A stretch of 64,000 bases of DNA from Chamaecrista fasciculata (lineage: Eukaryota; Streptophyta; Magnoliopsida; Fabales; Fabaceae): positions 76,642 to 140,641 of the forward strand of contig QANZ01013408.1 in the NCBI GenBank assembly GCA_003254925.1, given 5' to 3'. The position numbers were made by a program, and so were the translations under genes. A model generated the notes under the pieces. It saw nothing but the letters and a program-made list of their open reading frames with translations. It was not told where the DNA came from and searched no databases. How positions within the stretch are numbered: position 1 is the first letter of the stretch; each line of letters starts with the position of its first letter. Below are positions 1 through 11,591 of the stretch, in pieces.

Positions 1-488
1 AAAATTGGTCCATAGAACAGGGTAACAAAGTGTAATTTACCTTTTTTTTAATAGCATCAAGATTGGATGAAATTATTGAGAGTAACAATAATAGAAATAT
101 TTCTGAAGAACTGGAATTTTTAAGATAGTAACTTTAAAACAAATCAATATAATTTATGAACGATCAAAGTAAAGTCTTTTTAGCCATTTTCGGCTTTCCT
201 TTTTAGGTGGTTAGATTGACTTTTAGAGTTTTAGTTTTTTTTCTTAACAAGTACTTTTCTGGTTAAAAAACATTTCTAATTGAAAATCTTAGTCATATTT
301 TTATTCCCAAAAGCACTAAAAAAGTAGTTGCAGAGAAAATTTATTATTTGGTCTCTAAATTTATATCAAGTCAATGAATCAGTCATTGAATAATAAAAAT
401 GCAAGATTTTGTCCTTGAAAAATGACACTAATTGACGATTTGGTCCATTTGACAATTTGGCTTTTGAAATATTACAATAGTCAACTAT
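1..488. other. AT-rich intergenic sequence, no gene seen
   Basis: This stretch holds only short AT-rich reading frames with no recognisable domain. It includes low-copy phrases of the 'tttggtcc' kind, which recur throughout the window in the arms of foldback elements. I see no splice-compatible exon of the P450 gene here, although that gene points this way. Confidence 0.5.
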
Positions 489-1052
489 TGTTGGGCTTTT
501 TTCATTCAAAATCAAAATATTTATGAGGTTGATATGCTGCAAGGATTTGCTAATCAATTTTTGATTGAGGAATCAAATTGATTGGAAATTGATGGAGGCG
601 ATGGATATGCATTAAATTGCAAGATTGAGGAGATGGAGTGAATTGCCTACAAATAGAGGTAATTCCTTCATGAGCGATGTGGTATGTGAGCGTCACCAAG
701 ATATAGTTTTGAGAGAGTGGTGAAGTCCCATAAATGGGAGAGGAGAGGGCTTTCACCTTCTGGAAGGGTTTATAATTTTTCCGTGCGAAAATTATGTTTG
801 TGAGAGAGTTTATAATTTTTTCATTAAAAAATTATAGTTGTAAGAGAGAGTTTACAACTTGATTTGGTCAAAAATTGTATTGAGGAGGGTTCGTAATTTT
901 GTTCGTGCAAAAATTACAATTATAGTGGAGTTGTCCCAGAGGGACCGCGGAGTAGGTCTTGAGGCACCGAACCACGTTAAATTTTTTTTGCGTGATTTTC
1001 TCTATTCCTCTTCCCTTTATTTAGTAGCTGAGGTGGGTGTCGAGGCCCTACA
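489..1052 (+). repeat. 5' LTR of the TRIM-like element (564 bp)
   Basis: It begins TGTTGGGC and ends CCCTACA immediately before the Met-tRNA primer site. It is homologous to 1417-1808 over its first 398 bases. Confidence 0.7.
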
Positions 1053-1416
1053 AGTGGTATCAGAGCCAGGTTGTAGTCCATGGGGAAGAAGGGAGAGGTA
1101 GGAGAACGTGATGAGGAATTACATTGGCAACGAGGAGATGTTGCACAAGCAAGAAGAGATACCTTGCTAGCGATGTTGTGCAAGCGAAAAGGAGATGTCA
1201 TGTAAGTGATGAGGAGATATTGTGTTGGTGACGAGGAGATGCTATACAAGCAATGGAGAGGCTTTGTATAAGCGACGAGGAGATACCACACAGATTATTT
1301 GAGGGAGGACTAGACTGTTCTCTTAGAAAAGTGAAGATCATAAAAGTTGAGAATGAAGAGAGGTCAATTTTTCTAATAGAGTGAGATGACGTGGGATTTT
1401 GAATGAAGGGAGGATT

Positions 1417-1808
1417 TGTTGGGCTTTTTTTATTAAAAATCAAAATATTTATGAGGTTGATATGCTGCAACGATTTGCTAATAAATTTTTTATTGAGGAA
1501 TTAAATTAATTGGAAATTGATGGAGGTGATGGATATGCATTAAATTGCAAGATTGAGGAGATGGAGTGAATTGCCTACAAATAGAGATTATTCCTTCATG
1601 AGCGATGTGGTATGTGGTTGTCACCAAGATGTAGTTTTGAGAGAGTTGTGAAGTCCCATAAACGGGAGGGGGCTTCCACCATCTGGGATGGTTTCTAATT
1701 TTCCGAGCAAAAATTATGTTTGGGAGAGGGTTCATAATTTTTCCATTCAAAAATTATAGTTGTGAGAGAGGGTTTACAATTTGGTTTAGTCAAAAATTGT
1801 ATTGAGGA
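1417..1808 (+). repeat. 3' LTR of the TRIM-like element, truncated
   Basis: This is a direct repeat of the first part of 489-1052, starting right after the purine tract. Homology stops at GTATTGAGGA, so the last ~170 bases are missing and no target-site duplication can be read. Confidence 0.65.
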
Positions 1809-1993
1809 TGAAGTTTATCGTGAATTTATTGAAAGAAGTCAATCAAACGAAGAAATTAACCAAAATATGAAATATTGACGACAAAAAAATTAGGGATGAA
1901 ACATAATCGGTGTAATGTTTAGGGAATGAAAGGGTGTTTTTGCCTATATAATTTTAAGAATATAATGATCAAAAGACCCAAAATCATATTATA

Positions 1994-2470
1994 TAAGGTA
2001 AATTGCACTTTGGTACCTGAGGTATGGACCGATTCCACTTTGGTATCCTGTTCTTTATCAAAAGTGACATTTTAGTACCTTGTTCAATTCGTTGTTAGCA
2101 CTTACGGAAAAAAGCACGTGTAGGTCACCTGTATGGTCAAAAACACAAAATTCATACTCCTAAGCTCAGTTTTCACGATTCAGCCTAAAAAAACAAGAAA
2201 TTCTCTGCCTTCAAGTACATATTGAATCGTGTTTTTTGGAGGCTGAATCGTGTAATCTGAGTTTAGGATGATGGATTTTGTGTTTTTTACCATGCACATG
2301 ACCTGCATGTGCTTTTTTCCATCAAGAGGTAACATAAAAGAAGTTTTGGGCCGGTACCAAAGTGCTAACGACAAATAAAAACAAAGTACCAAAATGTTAC
2401 TTTTTAAAAAATATAATATTAAAGTCAAATCGATCCATACCTCACGGTTTCAAAGTGTAATTTACCTTAT
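1994..2470. mobile_element. Foldback/MITE-like element with long inverted arms
   Basis: The left arm (AAGGTAAATTGCACTTTGG...) and right arm (...CAAAGTGTAATTTACCTT) are inverted repeats over roughly 100 bases. The flanks are AT-rich (TATTATA and TTATATA), so the target duplication is ambiguous. The same family recurs at 27680-27755 with 38631-39051, and at 62938-63439. It ends only about 36 bases from the P450 splice donor, so it would lie inside the P450 intron if that gene is intact. Confidence 0.6.
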
Positions 2471-2506
2471 TATATATATATATATATGTTATAGATATGT
2501 ATATAC

Positions 2507-3202
2507 CTGAAGATCAAAAGGACGTAGCCAAGGCAAAAAATCAGCCACATTGAAAGCTCCAGCAAGGGTCATTCCCTCTTGAACAAGCTCCTTGTAATTA
2601 AAGGCATCATTCTTATTAGTGTCACAACCAAAAGTCATCTTAAACACCATATCTTCTATAACACCATGCAAAACCTCACTAACATCAACAATTTCTCTTG
2701 AATCCGACGCTTTCTTAAGCCTTTTCACCACCAAACCCATCTCTTGTCTTCTCAATTCCACAAAACTCTCCACATTTGAAGCACTTAACAGCTTCAAAGT
2801 GGAGACCTTCCTCACGTGACGCCAGTGAGGCCCATACTCAGCAAAGGCAGTGCCCTTAAATTCGTAGGACAAGTACTCATAGGCTTGAGTTTTAGCACGG
2901 TTCGCGAAAACGGCGTCGTTCGTCTTGAGGATGAGCTCAGCGGATTCAGGAGAAGATATGATGATAGTGGGAACTTGGCCTAATCGGAGGGACATGATTG
3001 AGCCATGTGTTTTGGCCAGAGATTGGAGGGTGCGATGAGGGAGTTCGCCTAAAATGTGGAGACTACCGATTATTGGCAATGGTTTGGGACCCGGTGGTGG
3101 CGGTTTTTTATGAAACCGTCGCAAAAAGATGAGGATTTTGGTTATGAAGTGTGAGAGTGTTAGGAGGAGAGCTATGGATATTGGTACGGTTGCCCAACAC
3201 AT
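2507..3202 (-). CDS. Cytochrome P450 (CYP71 clan, CYP736/CYP750-like), first exon only
   Basis: This exon encodes the N-terminal ~232 residues of a microsomal P450 monooxygenase, which would hydroxylate a small molecule at the ER with electrons from P450 reductase. It shows an N-terminal hydrophobic anchor, the proline-rich hinge PPPPGPKPLPIIG, and the helix-C WxxxR motif (HWRHVRK). I chose ATG 3202-3200 rather than the upstream in-frame ATG at 3337, because a TATA box at 3281-3290 would place the upstream codon outside the transcript. The frame reaches FDLQ and then CAG|GTATAT (donor GT at 2506-2505), a position where I recall an intron in CYP736-type genes. The I-helix, ExxR, PERF and heme-binding cysteine motifs are absent. 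I find no second exon in 1-2505, so either the intron exceeds 2.5 kb or the gene is broken. Substrate is unknown. Confidence 0.85.
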
Positions 3203-3280
3203 GGTGGCAATAATAATATTGAAGGAGGTTGGAGAAGCAATTGTGTGTGTTAATTTGGTGTTGGTAGCTTGAAATGTGTG

Positions 3281-3290
3281 TTTATATATA
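3281..3290 (-). promoter_or_regulatory. TATA box of the P450 gene
   Basis: The minus strand reads TATATATAAA about 80 bases upstream of ATG 3202. This spacing is normal for a plant promoter with a short 5' UTR. Confidence 0.5.
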
Positions 3291-3340
3291 GAGAAAGTGG
3301 GAGGCAATTCCCACATGCAAAATAAATCACACGTCAAATA

Positions 3341-3654
3341 CTATGAAGCATGGACACTTTATTTTAAAAGAGTGTTGTCGTATCAGACACGTTTCCGTGT
3401 CCGACACCTGTACGAAACCCACAAGACACATATTCATAAATTTTAAAATATAAAATTAATTTTTTGTGATTTTAACATGACAAACAATAAAAAATAATGA
3501 CACACATGACATATATTATGAATAGATATTATAATTTTAAATTTATAGATTTTTAATTATTTATATATATAAATATATGTTGTGTCGTGTCGTGCAAGTT
3601 TAAGAATTTCACATTCAGTGTGTCCGTGTCCGTGTCAGTGTCCATGCTTCATAG
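3341..3654. mobile_element. hAT-like MITE with perfect 8-bp target duplication
   Basis: The terminal inverted repeats CTATGAAGCATGGACACT and AGTGTCCATGCTTCATAG (18 bp, perfect) bound a 314-bp element without coding capacity. GTCAAATA is present on both sides (3333-3340 and 3655-3662). An 8-bp duplication fits the hAT superfamily. It sits about 50 bases upstream of the P450 TATA box, so it is part of that gene's proximal promoter. A diverged relative lies at 9549-9893. Confidence 0.85.
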
Positions 3655-4495
3655 GTCAAATATAATAAAGAAATGAAATAGTTATTATTTTGCATTTAGA
3701 GTCAAAAATTTTTTGTTACTCGCCCGGTATTCAGAGTTTTGTCCAGACCCGACTAATTAGGATTCGACTAACGTTGTACAGCAAGTTATGACAGGAGAAT
3801 CTCCCAACAAAGGTATATTGCATTTAGTTAAAGTCTCAAATCCATAATCTTATTTAAAATATACCAAATCACTTAGCACTTAGACTAATTCCTCGTAGGT
3901 GGAGTCAAATTTAATTTAACTTAATTTGTTACATTTTATTCCAGTTAATTTCGTTTGTATGTTCTTATAATTATTAAGTTTTGGATTAATATTTATATCA
4001 TTTAAACTCTTAATAAATTAAAAATATTTTGCTATCTTATTAAGCTTTTATTGTTAAAATTGAATATTTAAAATTGATACTCCACAATTCGAGCGTACAT
4101 CTTCATAAGGTGTGAAAGTGCATGTCCTCATGGATACCCTCTTAACAGTTACTATATCTCGTGTCTTCTAGGTTTCCATTAATCCTTTTGCTCCAATCCT
4201 TAAATTATATATATATATGTAAAATATATATTGAAGTAGAGTTTCATTTTTTATAAAAAGATATATATATATACACACTTTATGATAAAATTGATAACGA
4301 CTCGATATACAGGTGAATCAAATTAGAGTTTTAAAACTTGCAATAAATACAAAGTTTTTTAAAATCTATGATAACTTTTTATGATCAAGATAATATATAA
4401 ATAAAAACAGAAGGATTATTTTGGCCAAAAAAAACCACACAAGGATTAGAAGTCAAGAAAGCAAAGGATTAGAGAGGACTTACTTTGATAGACAA

Positions 4496-4842
4496 AGGGC
4501 TTGTTTGGATAAGCTTGTGAGAAAAGAACTTTATTTATCAAACTTTTCTTAAAAGGTCTTTTGAGTGAAGCACTAGTATTTTAAATTATTAATTAAAGTT
4601 GTTTGGATATAAAATGTCAAAAGTACTTTTAATTAATAAAATGAACCAAAAGAATAGATTTTTCAAGTGCTCTTAGTGGAAGCTACAAAATTGAACTTCT
4701 TAAAAAAGCTATATTTTAACTTTTTTTTAATTCCTCTTTTTTCTTAAAAATTTACCCAAACAAAATTTTGTGTTTATAAAAGGTCTTTTTTAATTAAATA
4801 AGTACTTATTAGATAAAAAATTCTATCCAAATAGACTCAAAG
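4496..4842. mobile_element. Candidate hAT-type MITE
   Basis: The left end GGGCTTGTTTGGAT is mirrored by ATCCAAATAGACTC at the right end. The interior is AT-rich and non-coding. The 'TTTGGAT' terminal style is common in plant hAT MITEs. Flanks share only AAAG, so the target duplication is not established. Confidence 0.4.
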
Positions 4843-5069
4843 AAAGAAGATACAAGACTGGATAATCGAACGCCCATATCAATCATTATCGCGCCACCTC
4901 ATCACTTTATATTGAGGTAAATATTAATTGATCGATGACTGTAAATAAGATATTAGAGATCCAAATATCAAGATGTAAAAATTGATCATATATTTTTGTA
5001 AAGAGTTTTGGTATTAGAAGGAGATTGAATTATTTTAAATATATAAATGATCACGTTAACTTAAATAAA

Positions 5070-5266
5070 ATATGGGTCCTTCTAACATGTGTCCCCTTAG
5101 GGCACATGTTAAAGTTTCTTTTGATTGGTCAAGTGAGTTTTCAAACATTAAAAATTATCTTTTAAATGAATTTTCATAGATTTCAAAATTTCAAGATATG
5201 AGATGCTCTATTAACTAATCAGAAGAAACCTTAATATTTGCCCTAAAGGCACATGTTAGATAAATC
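5070..5266. repeat. Short inverted-repeat element
   Basis: Arms containing CTAACATGTG...GGGCACATGTTA on the left are mirrored by GCACATGTTAGA on the right, about 200 bases end to end. It looks like a small MITE. No clear target duplication was found. Confidence 0.35.
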
Positions 5267-6737
5267 CATAAAATATAAAAGATAAAATTATTTTTAAAAA
5301 GTAATAAATAGATTATCTTGTTGTTATTATATGATTGGCACGTGAGTTACAAAAGACTTTTGTGAAAGCAGTTGGGACATTAATGGTTAGTCTTAAAAAT
5401 TAAATAACACATGATAAAAATATGGATGCATTGCCATTATATTGCCAATGTGGTCGGTTAGCAATAATATTGTTTGGACCAGCCAATTCGACCGATGAAA
5501 CTAATCAGATGATAAGATGGTCCAACCGTCTACTAACTTTTTTTATTTCACATTTTATTTTTTAATAAAAACATTAATGAAATTAGATCTTAAGCACATT
5601 TACTTTATTTTATTTTGTAAAAAGTTTTGTTTGATTTACATAAAATTTATTATATTCAAATTAAAACCTATTTTTATATATATTATGTTGCATTTATTTT
5701 ATGTCTTTGTATTCTTCTATATTGTAATTTATTTCAATTTAACCAAAAAAAGAAAAATGTTAAAATTATTAGTTTTAATTATGTATGTATACAGTGTTTA
5801 TATTTTATTTATTAGAAATAATTAATATTTATTATTTATTACATCATTTAATTCAAAAAATAGTTTAACTAATTAAATCGGTCAAACTATAAATCTTATA
5901 GTTGTTCGAATCTTTGTTTCATCATTGAAAAGAGTTCAAATTCTCCTAAAGCCATATAAAATCTAATTGTGAAATCTTGTATTACCATCACTACAAGAAT
6001 TCTTCAAATTTCGACCAAAGATTAAGTCACAAATTAAATAAATTGGAAATTTGAGTTTTGCGACCGAAAAGCTATTGCTTAATTCAATAGTAAAATCTTT
6101 TATTTAATCTGTTAGGCTTCTATATCCACTTCAACTACTAAATAAAGGAAGAAACACATACACAAATTTTAATATGATTCGATGCCTCAAGATCTATTTT
6201 ACAATTCTATTAAGACAATTTCATTATTTATAATTTTTTTTACGGATAAAATTACAAACTCTGGTTAATCTAATTGTTAATTAAAAAACATTGTAAACCA
6301 TCTCCATTCAAGTGATGCTTTGCACAACCTCCTCTCACGTTGGTGAGACACGTTGTTTTGTTTTAGTGATGATGCACACACACCGACACACCACACTGAA
6401 ACAAAAATGCTTTTATGCATTTCAAATGCATCTCCTGCAAACTGCAATCAATGGGAACCCAATTTTCAATGCATCTCCCAACTACCATTTTGGTGTTCTT
6501 CATGTTATGCCTCCACATATTTCATTTTGCTTCAACTTTCGAGGCCAACGTAGACACAGTTTTCCAAAATCAGTGCTTCTCAATCCTAATATTTAAACAC
6601 TGTGCGGCCCACCTGATGTATTTTATCCAACACACCGAATTCCAACCAAAATAGTCATCCTATTGAAGTATTGTTACCGATCAGTCGGTCAGTATTGTAC
6701 ATAATGTTTTTTCTAAATAAAGTTTTACACTAATGCT

Positions 6738-7150
6738 ATGTTTGGGAGTTTTAGTGAGGATGGAGAGGAGATGACATTAATGGACACTAACAGAGTGGAG
6801 AGGAAAGGATATTAATGGGCTGAGTAGATATGTTATTTGGGAGTTTTTAATGAGGAAATGAATGGACACTTGTTAATCTTGTTTGGAAGTTATTAGTAAT
6901 TGAATGGAATGAAGTGGACACATGTTATTTTTGGTTAGTATAAGGATATAATTTTCATTAAAAAAATATAAAATTGTTCACTCTTTCCTTGGCATCCCAA
7001 TTTGGGGTGCCAGCAAAAATTGAATTTTGGGGTGCCAAGTGTCCCTCCTTATCCGCTCCACTCAATTTCCAAACATAATTTTTTTTATCTTTTGTCCCTT
7101 CTGCTCTTCTCCATTCCCCGATTGACACCCCATCCAAACATACCCTAAAA
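6738..7150. mobile_element. Candidate hAT-type MITE (TATGTTTGG ends)
   Basis: Left-end GCTATGTTTGGGAG is mirrored by CCATCCAAACATACCC at the right end. The interior is purine-rich and non-coding. It abuts the foldback element that follows, and the borders are approximate. Confidence 0.4.
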
Positions 7151-7665
7151 CTACTATATGGTTGCCTGGCTTGACCCATTTATGGAAAAGATCTGTGTGG
7201 TTTAAAAAGTGATAAATAAGGGTATGTGGTTTGCTTCGTTAACAAAAGGGGTCTTGAGGTATAAAACTGTCTAAAATTTGACATAAATTTTGGCTAAATT
7301 ACTATTTTATGACCCTAACTATTAATTTTTATATGTTTGACTCCTTATTTGTATGAGAGAAGGATTTTGCCACAAAAAAAAAAAAAAGAAAAGTTTCATA
7401 GTACTAGTTAGGATCTTAAAATAGTATTTTAGCTAAGATTTCCGTCAAATTTCATACAAATAAGGAGTCAAACGCATGAAAATTAATAGTTAGGGTCTTA
7501 AAATAGTATCTTAGCTAAGATTTCCATTAAATTTTGAACGAAAATATACCTCAGGACCCTTTTTGTTAATAGAGTAAACCACAGGCCCTTATTTGTTACT
7601 TTCTAAATCACATGGACCATTTCTGTAAATGGATCAAACCAAAGAAACCTTCTGTGTAATTTATC
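7141..7665. mobile_element. Foldback element of the family seen at 47.5 and 59.1 kb
   Basis: The sequence around 'gacccattta...gtggtttaaaa' on the left is inverted around 7560-7665. The two arms also share an inverted stretch including 'ctaactattaattttta'. The left-arm sequence recurs at 47494-47790 and 59076-59420, the latter being the left end of the OST3/6-bearing element. Confidence 0.55.
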
Positions 7666-8419
7666 ATTTTTTTAAAAAAATAATTTCGAATAATTTGCTT
7701 CCCCTTCAACTTTTTAAATTATTTTTTAATGTTGTGAAAATAAGTCAATTTGACTCATCTGAATTGACTCAGGTTCTAGCTCACTTGAATCGGCTAATGT
7801 GAGCTATAATCTTTGATGAGTCATAATACTATCAATTATACTCACCAAAATGGTGAGCCGAGTTAACTCACTTAACTTATTTGAGTATTTTTTTTTTCCT
7901 TTTTTTTTTATTTCTTTTAATATTAAAAGTTTTAAAATAATGATGAATTACCTAATTATCATATAATAATACTAATATTTTTATATATATCATAATTTAT
8001 AAGAACATAACTATTTCTAGATTTAAAATATAATTTTTTTATAATAAATAAATAAGTGAGTTGCTAAGCTAACACACCAACTCGTTAGGTTGGCTTACCA
8101 TAACTTGCGAGTTAAATGAGTTAATCTATGCGAGCTAAAATCTTTAATGAACTAAGATTTCATCAATTCAGTTAACCAAAAAGGTAGTTAATGAGCCAAC
8201 CCAGTGAATCAAACCTGTTTCAACAACTGTACCATTTTTTCTAGGGGTGTTCGTTTTGCGGTTTGAGTGATTTTAAACAAAATTTTTAATCAAACCGTTC
8301 ACATCGGTTTGAAGTGATTATTAATCAAGCAGTTAAAAATAATTTGCTTAACCAAATCAAACCAATAAATAGACGGTTTAAACAGTAAAAAAATTTATTT
8401 GTTGTTTTCATTATTTAAT

Positions 8420-8956
8420 AGTTAAAGGGTCATTTTGGTTCTAAATGTATGTCCTAATGTTCATTTTGGTCCATTATGTTTCAAAATTTTCAAATTGGTC
8501 CTAAACATTGGCAAAATGCTTTATTTTGATCCTAAATGTTGGCAAAATGTTTCATTTTGGTCCCAAATTATTGAATTTGGTCATATTTCTCTCGTATCTC
8601 GTTTCAAGATCAAAGAACTTGTTAAGAGGAACTCGTAGTTCTGAATTTGTCGCATTTGAATTTGAAACAAGAGAGATATGATAAACTTTACTTATTTGAC
8701 CATGAAACAAGCAGTCAACTTTTATGACCGATTTGACCTTGTTTGTTGACGACCCCAACTTGATAGAAAAAGTACTCTTTGAGAATCATACGTAGCTCTA
8801 AACTCGTCACGTTTGAATTTGAAACGAGTCATATTCAATAGTTTGGACCAAAGTGAAACATTCTGCCAACATTTAGGACCAATTTGAACATTTTGAAACA
8901 TAATGGACTAAAATGAACATTAGGGCAACATTTAGGACTAAAATAATATTTTAACC
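8420..8956. mobile_element. Mutator-like foldback element with 9-bp target duplication
   Basis: The arms AGTTAAAGGGTCATTTTGG... and ...ATTTTAACC are extended inverted repeats (~110 bases) carrying 'cctaatgttcattttggtccattatgtttc' on one side and its complement on the other. TTATTTAAT flanks both ends (8411-8419, 8957-8965). A 9-bp duplication is the signature of Mutator-like elements. No transposase is present. Confidence 0.75.
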
Positions 8957-8965
8957 TTATTTAAT

Positions 8966-9548
8966 TATAAAATTAGAAAAAAAATAATGTTTAGGAGTAA
9001 CAAGTCAAATTTATAATGTTGACTTATTAATTGTTTTAAATAAGAAACACCGTTCACTACTTCACGTGAAGAAAAAGAGGATATTTTTTTTTCTGTAGTT
9101 CATTTTCTGGTCGCTTTCAAGATTTTTTGTTTGTTTGTTTGGTGACTCCACGATTTCTATGTTGTGAATTGAATTACAAATATCTTGTTGAAAAATATCT
9201 TGACGGTGTAACGCACGGGTTATACTTTTCAAATAAGTAATAAAAAAGCATAAATTATTAGGCAATAAGTGGGTGCTTCACGACATACATATAATCATCC
9301 CATTCAGGCCAAAAAAAAATAATAATAATAATCATCCCATTAATAGAAGCAAGGGCTACAGTGACGAGAAGGAGCCAATCTTCTGTTTCCGAGTGTGATG
9401 AATGGTTTCGTGATATTATTCAATTTTGATACATTTTTAATCAAATCATTTAGTTTAGTTCAATTTTTACTTAAGTTCAATTTGATTTGATTAAATTAAT
9501 TTGGTGATTCGGCTTTGAATCCCTAATTTTTTCCACATCTTATGAATT
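8966..9548. other. AT-rich intergenic sequence, nothing recognised
   Basis: It contains only short frames and AT-rich runs. No domain, RNA gene or bordered repeat is visible. Confidence 0.4.
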
Positions 9549-9893
9549 TATGAAGCATAGATACTTCATTTTGAGGACACTCATACGACACATATTTATA
9601 AGTTTCAGAATATAAAATTAATTTTTATAACCTTAGCATAAATTGATTTTATATATTATGAATCATACAACACGTATTTTATAATTTTTGTATACGACAC
9701 GACACATATTTTATATACAACACGTACTTATCTATATATTATGAATATATATTATAATTTTTAAAATCTTTATTAAAATTTATAGATTTTTAATTATTTA
9801 TATATATAAGTATATGTCGAGTCATGTCATGTAATTTTAAAAATTTAATGTGTTAGTGTATCTGTATTTATGCCGGTGTCCATACTTGATAAC
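9549..9893. mobile_element. Diverged copy of the 3341-3654 hAT-like MITE
   Basis: The left end TATGAAGCATAGATACTT and the right-end complement TATCAAGTATGGACACC resemble the termini of the element at 3341. Internal phrases (acgacacatatttataagttt, tttttaattatttatatata) also match. Flanks TATGAATT (9541-9548) and TATGAACT (9894-9901) give a 7/8 target duplication, as expected of an older insertion. Confidence 0.6.
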
Positions 9894-10957
9894 TATGAAC
9901 TAATGCCAATTGTGGAGAGCCCATAAGGGATGATGCAACAAAATCCCTCGTATCCTGGATGATAGGGCAATTGTCACACTCATCAGGGTGTCGAAATACA
10001 GTTTTCTTGAACACAACTTGTGTCCCAAGATTCAATTTTATGTACAAATTTTAATTATGTTTCCAAATCATGGTCGGCATTCAAAGGAGAGCAAGATTTG
10101 AGGAACACTTCGCAATTTCATGAAGAATCTATAGTACTAAATTTAGCTTAGTCAAGAAAATTGTAATAAAATTAGTACCTCTATGTAATTTTCTAAAATC
10201 ATTACGGTTTAGGGTTAAACAAAATGTGGCAAAATTTTCTCAACTTTATTGCTAATTTGCTAGTTGCTACCACAATTATTTTATGCTTTGAAAGTGACTC
10301 ATTGATGGCCAATGAGACTGGTTAGACTTAGGAGTTTGAAGTTTATAGGAATGTGTCTTTTTCTTTGGCCCTACACAAAGCTAATCGAGTTCTCCTTGCC
10401 ATCGAAAAAAAACTTTATCTTATTCAAGTATATGTCATGCATAAAGCTTTCGATTGTCAATTTTTAAATTCATTGTATTGTTGCATATTAAAAGCGCTTT
10501 AGCTACCACTACAGTATACAAGGATAGTGTTGAATGTTGATGTCTATCCTCTCATTTTTAAGAAGCAGCAGGAGATTTATTTATTTATTTATTGATATAA
10601 TATTTTTATATTTATCCTAATATTATAATTTAACTCTTAATGTTAAAACTATAGTTTTTAAATTTTACAAAAATTAACTATTTAGTTTTTAAAATAATAT
10701 ATCTAAAAATTATAATTTATATTTATAAAAAATTAAGAATTAAAAATAGATTTTTAATATTTAATGTTTAAATTATAGTTTTTAGAAAAATTTAAATACT
10801 AGGAAAATATTTTTTTTATTTATCTTTTTCTATTCTCCTATCTCTTTTCTCGTAAAAAATGTCATCTATTCCATAGTACCTTCACTCGTCAATTATTGAA
10901 AACTTCACAAGGAAATCATTTTCCAGGTACATTTAATAGTTAATACTACTTCATATA

Positions 10958-11591
10958 AGGCAAAAGACATTTCATACCCCAAAAGTTTGAAGTCACTTTC
11001 AGTTATGCCTCTAATATTTGTTTTATGTTAGTTATGCTCCCATTTAAAACGTTAGTGTCAATTATACCCTAATCACAATTTCTTTTGGGCCAAAATCCTA
11101 TTTTGTTCTCTCAAGTTTGCTCAAAATTCCGTTTTGAATCCTCAAGTCTCTGGCGAACTTTCCGAGGTTTTTTGACCTCCTGAATTCAATGACAGCCTCC
11201 ATTTTGCGAAAATATGACTGGCAAGCCGACGAAAAATTACATAGTCGCCAAAAAATTACACAATCGCCGAAAATCATATTTCCGGTCATTTGTTCGCAAA
11301 ATGAAGGCCACCATTGAACTCAGAAGGTCAAAAACCCTTGGATTAGGAGTTTTCGTAATCGTCGGGGTCGCCGTGTATCTCGCCGGAAAGTTCGTCGGAG
11401 ACTTGAGGGACCAAAACGGAACTTTGAGCAAACTTGAGGTACCAAAATAGGACTTTGGCCCAAAAAAAGTTGAAGTTAAGGTATAATTGACACCAACGTT
11501 TTATATTGGGGGCATAATTGACACAAAACAAACATTAAGGGCATAATTGAAACTAACCCCAAACGTTAGGGGTACGAAAGAGTCTTTTGCC
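10958..11591. mobile_element. Mutator-like foldback element with a second one nested inside
   Basis: The outer arms AGGCAAAAGAC and GTCTTTTGCC are inverted repeats extending about 120 bases ('tcataccccaaaagttt' against 'aaacgttaggggtacga'). CTTCATATA and CTTCATTCA flank it (7/9). The paralogous sequence near 27115-27130 lacks the element, which supports the borders. Confidence 0.6.
11089..11461. mobile_element. Nested foldback element, GGCCAAAGTCCTATTTTGG family
   Basis: The ends GGGCCAAAATCCTATTTTG and CAAAATAGGACTTTGGCCC are inverted. The termini match those of the elements at 21489, 60859 and 63487. Its 79-codon frame (11214-11450) has no recognisable domain. Confidence 0.6.

Larger units (their letters stand above)
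489..1808 (+). mobile_element. TRIM-like non-autonomous LTR retrotransposon, 3' LTR truncated
   Basis: Two direct repeats start with TGTTGGGCTTTTTT (489 and 1417). The first runs to the CA at 1051-1052. It is followed after two bases by TGGTATCAGAGCC (1055-1067), the usual primer binding site complementary to plant initiator-Met tRNA. Only about 365 bases of internal sequence follow, with no gag or pol. The purine tract GAATGAAGGGAGGA (1401-1414) ends two bases before the second repeat. The second repeat matches the first for about 390 bases and stops at 1808, lacking the last third. The tiny internal region makes this a TRIM-type or internally deleted element that would need enzymes in trans. 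Confidence 0.75.
3663..8410. other. AT-rich intergenic region with MITE remnants, no gene seen
   Basis: The reading frames here are short and AT-biased, and none has a recognisable domain or a consistent splice structure. Inverted-repeat remnants are listed separately at 4496-4842, 5070-5266, 6738-7150 and 7141-7665. Confidence 0.5.

Noticed and set aside
1055..1067. TGGTATCAGAGCC-type strings as tRNA genes (also 16597, 49126)
   Set aside because: They are primer binding sites immediately after LTR ends. No cloverleaf is present.
5517..5825. 102-codon hydrophobic frame in AT-rich DNA
   Set aside because: Phe/Ile/Tyr/Lys composition is that of random AT-rich sequence. There is no promoter or homologous copy.
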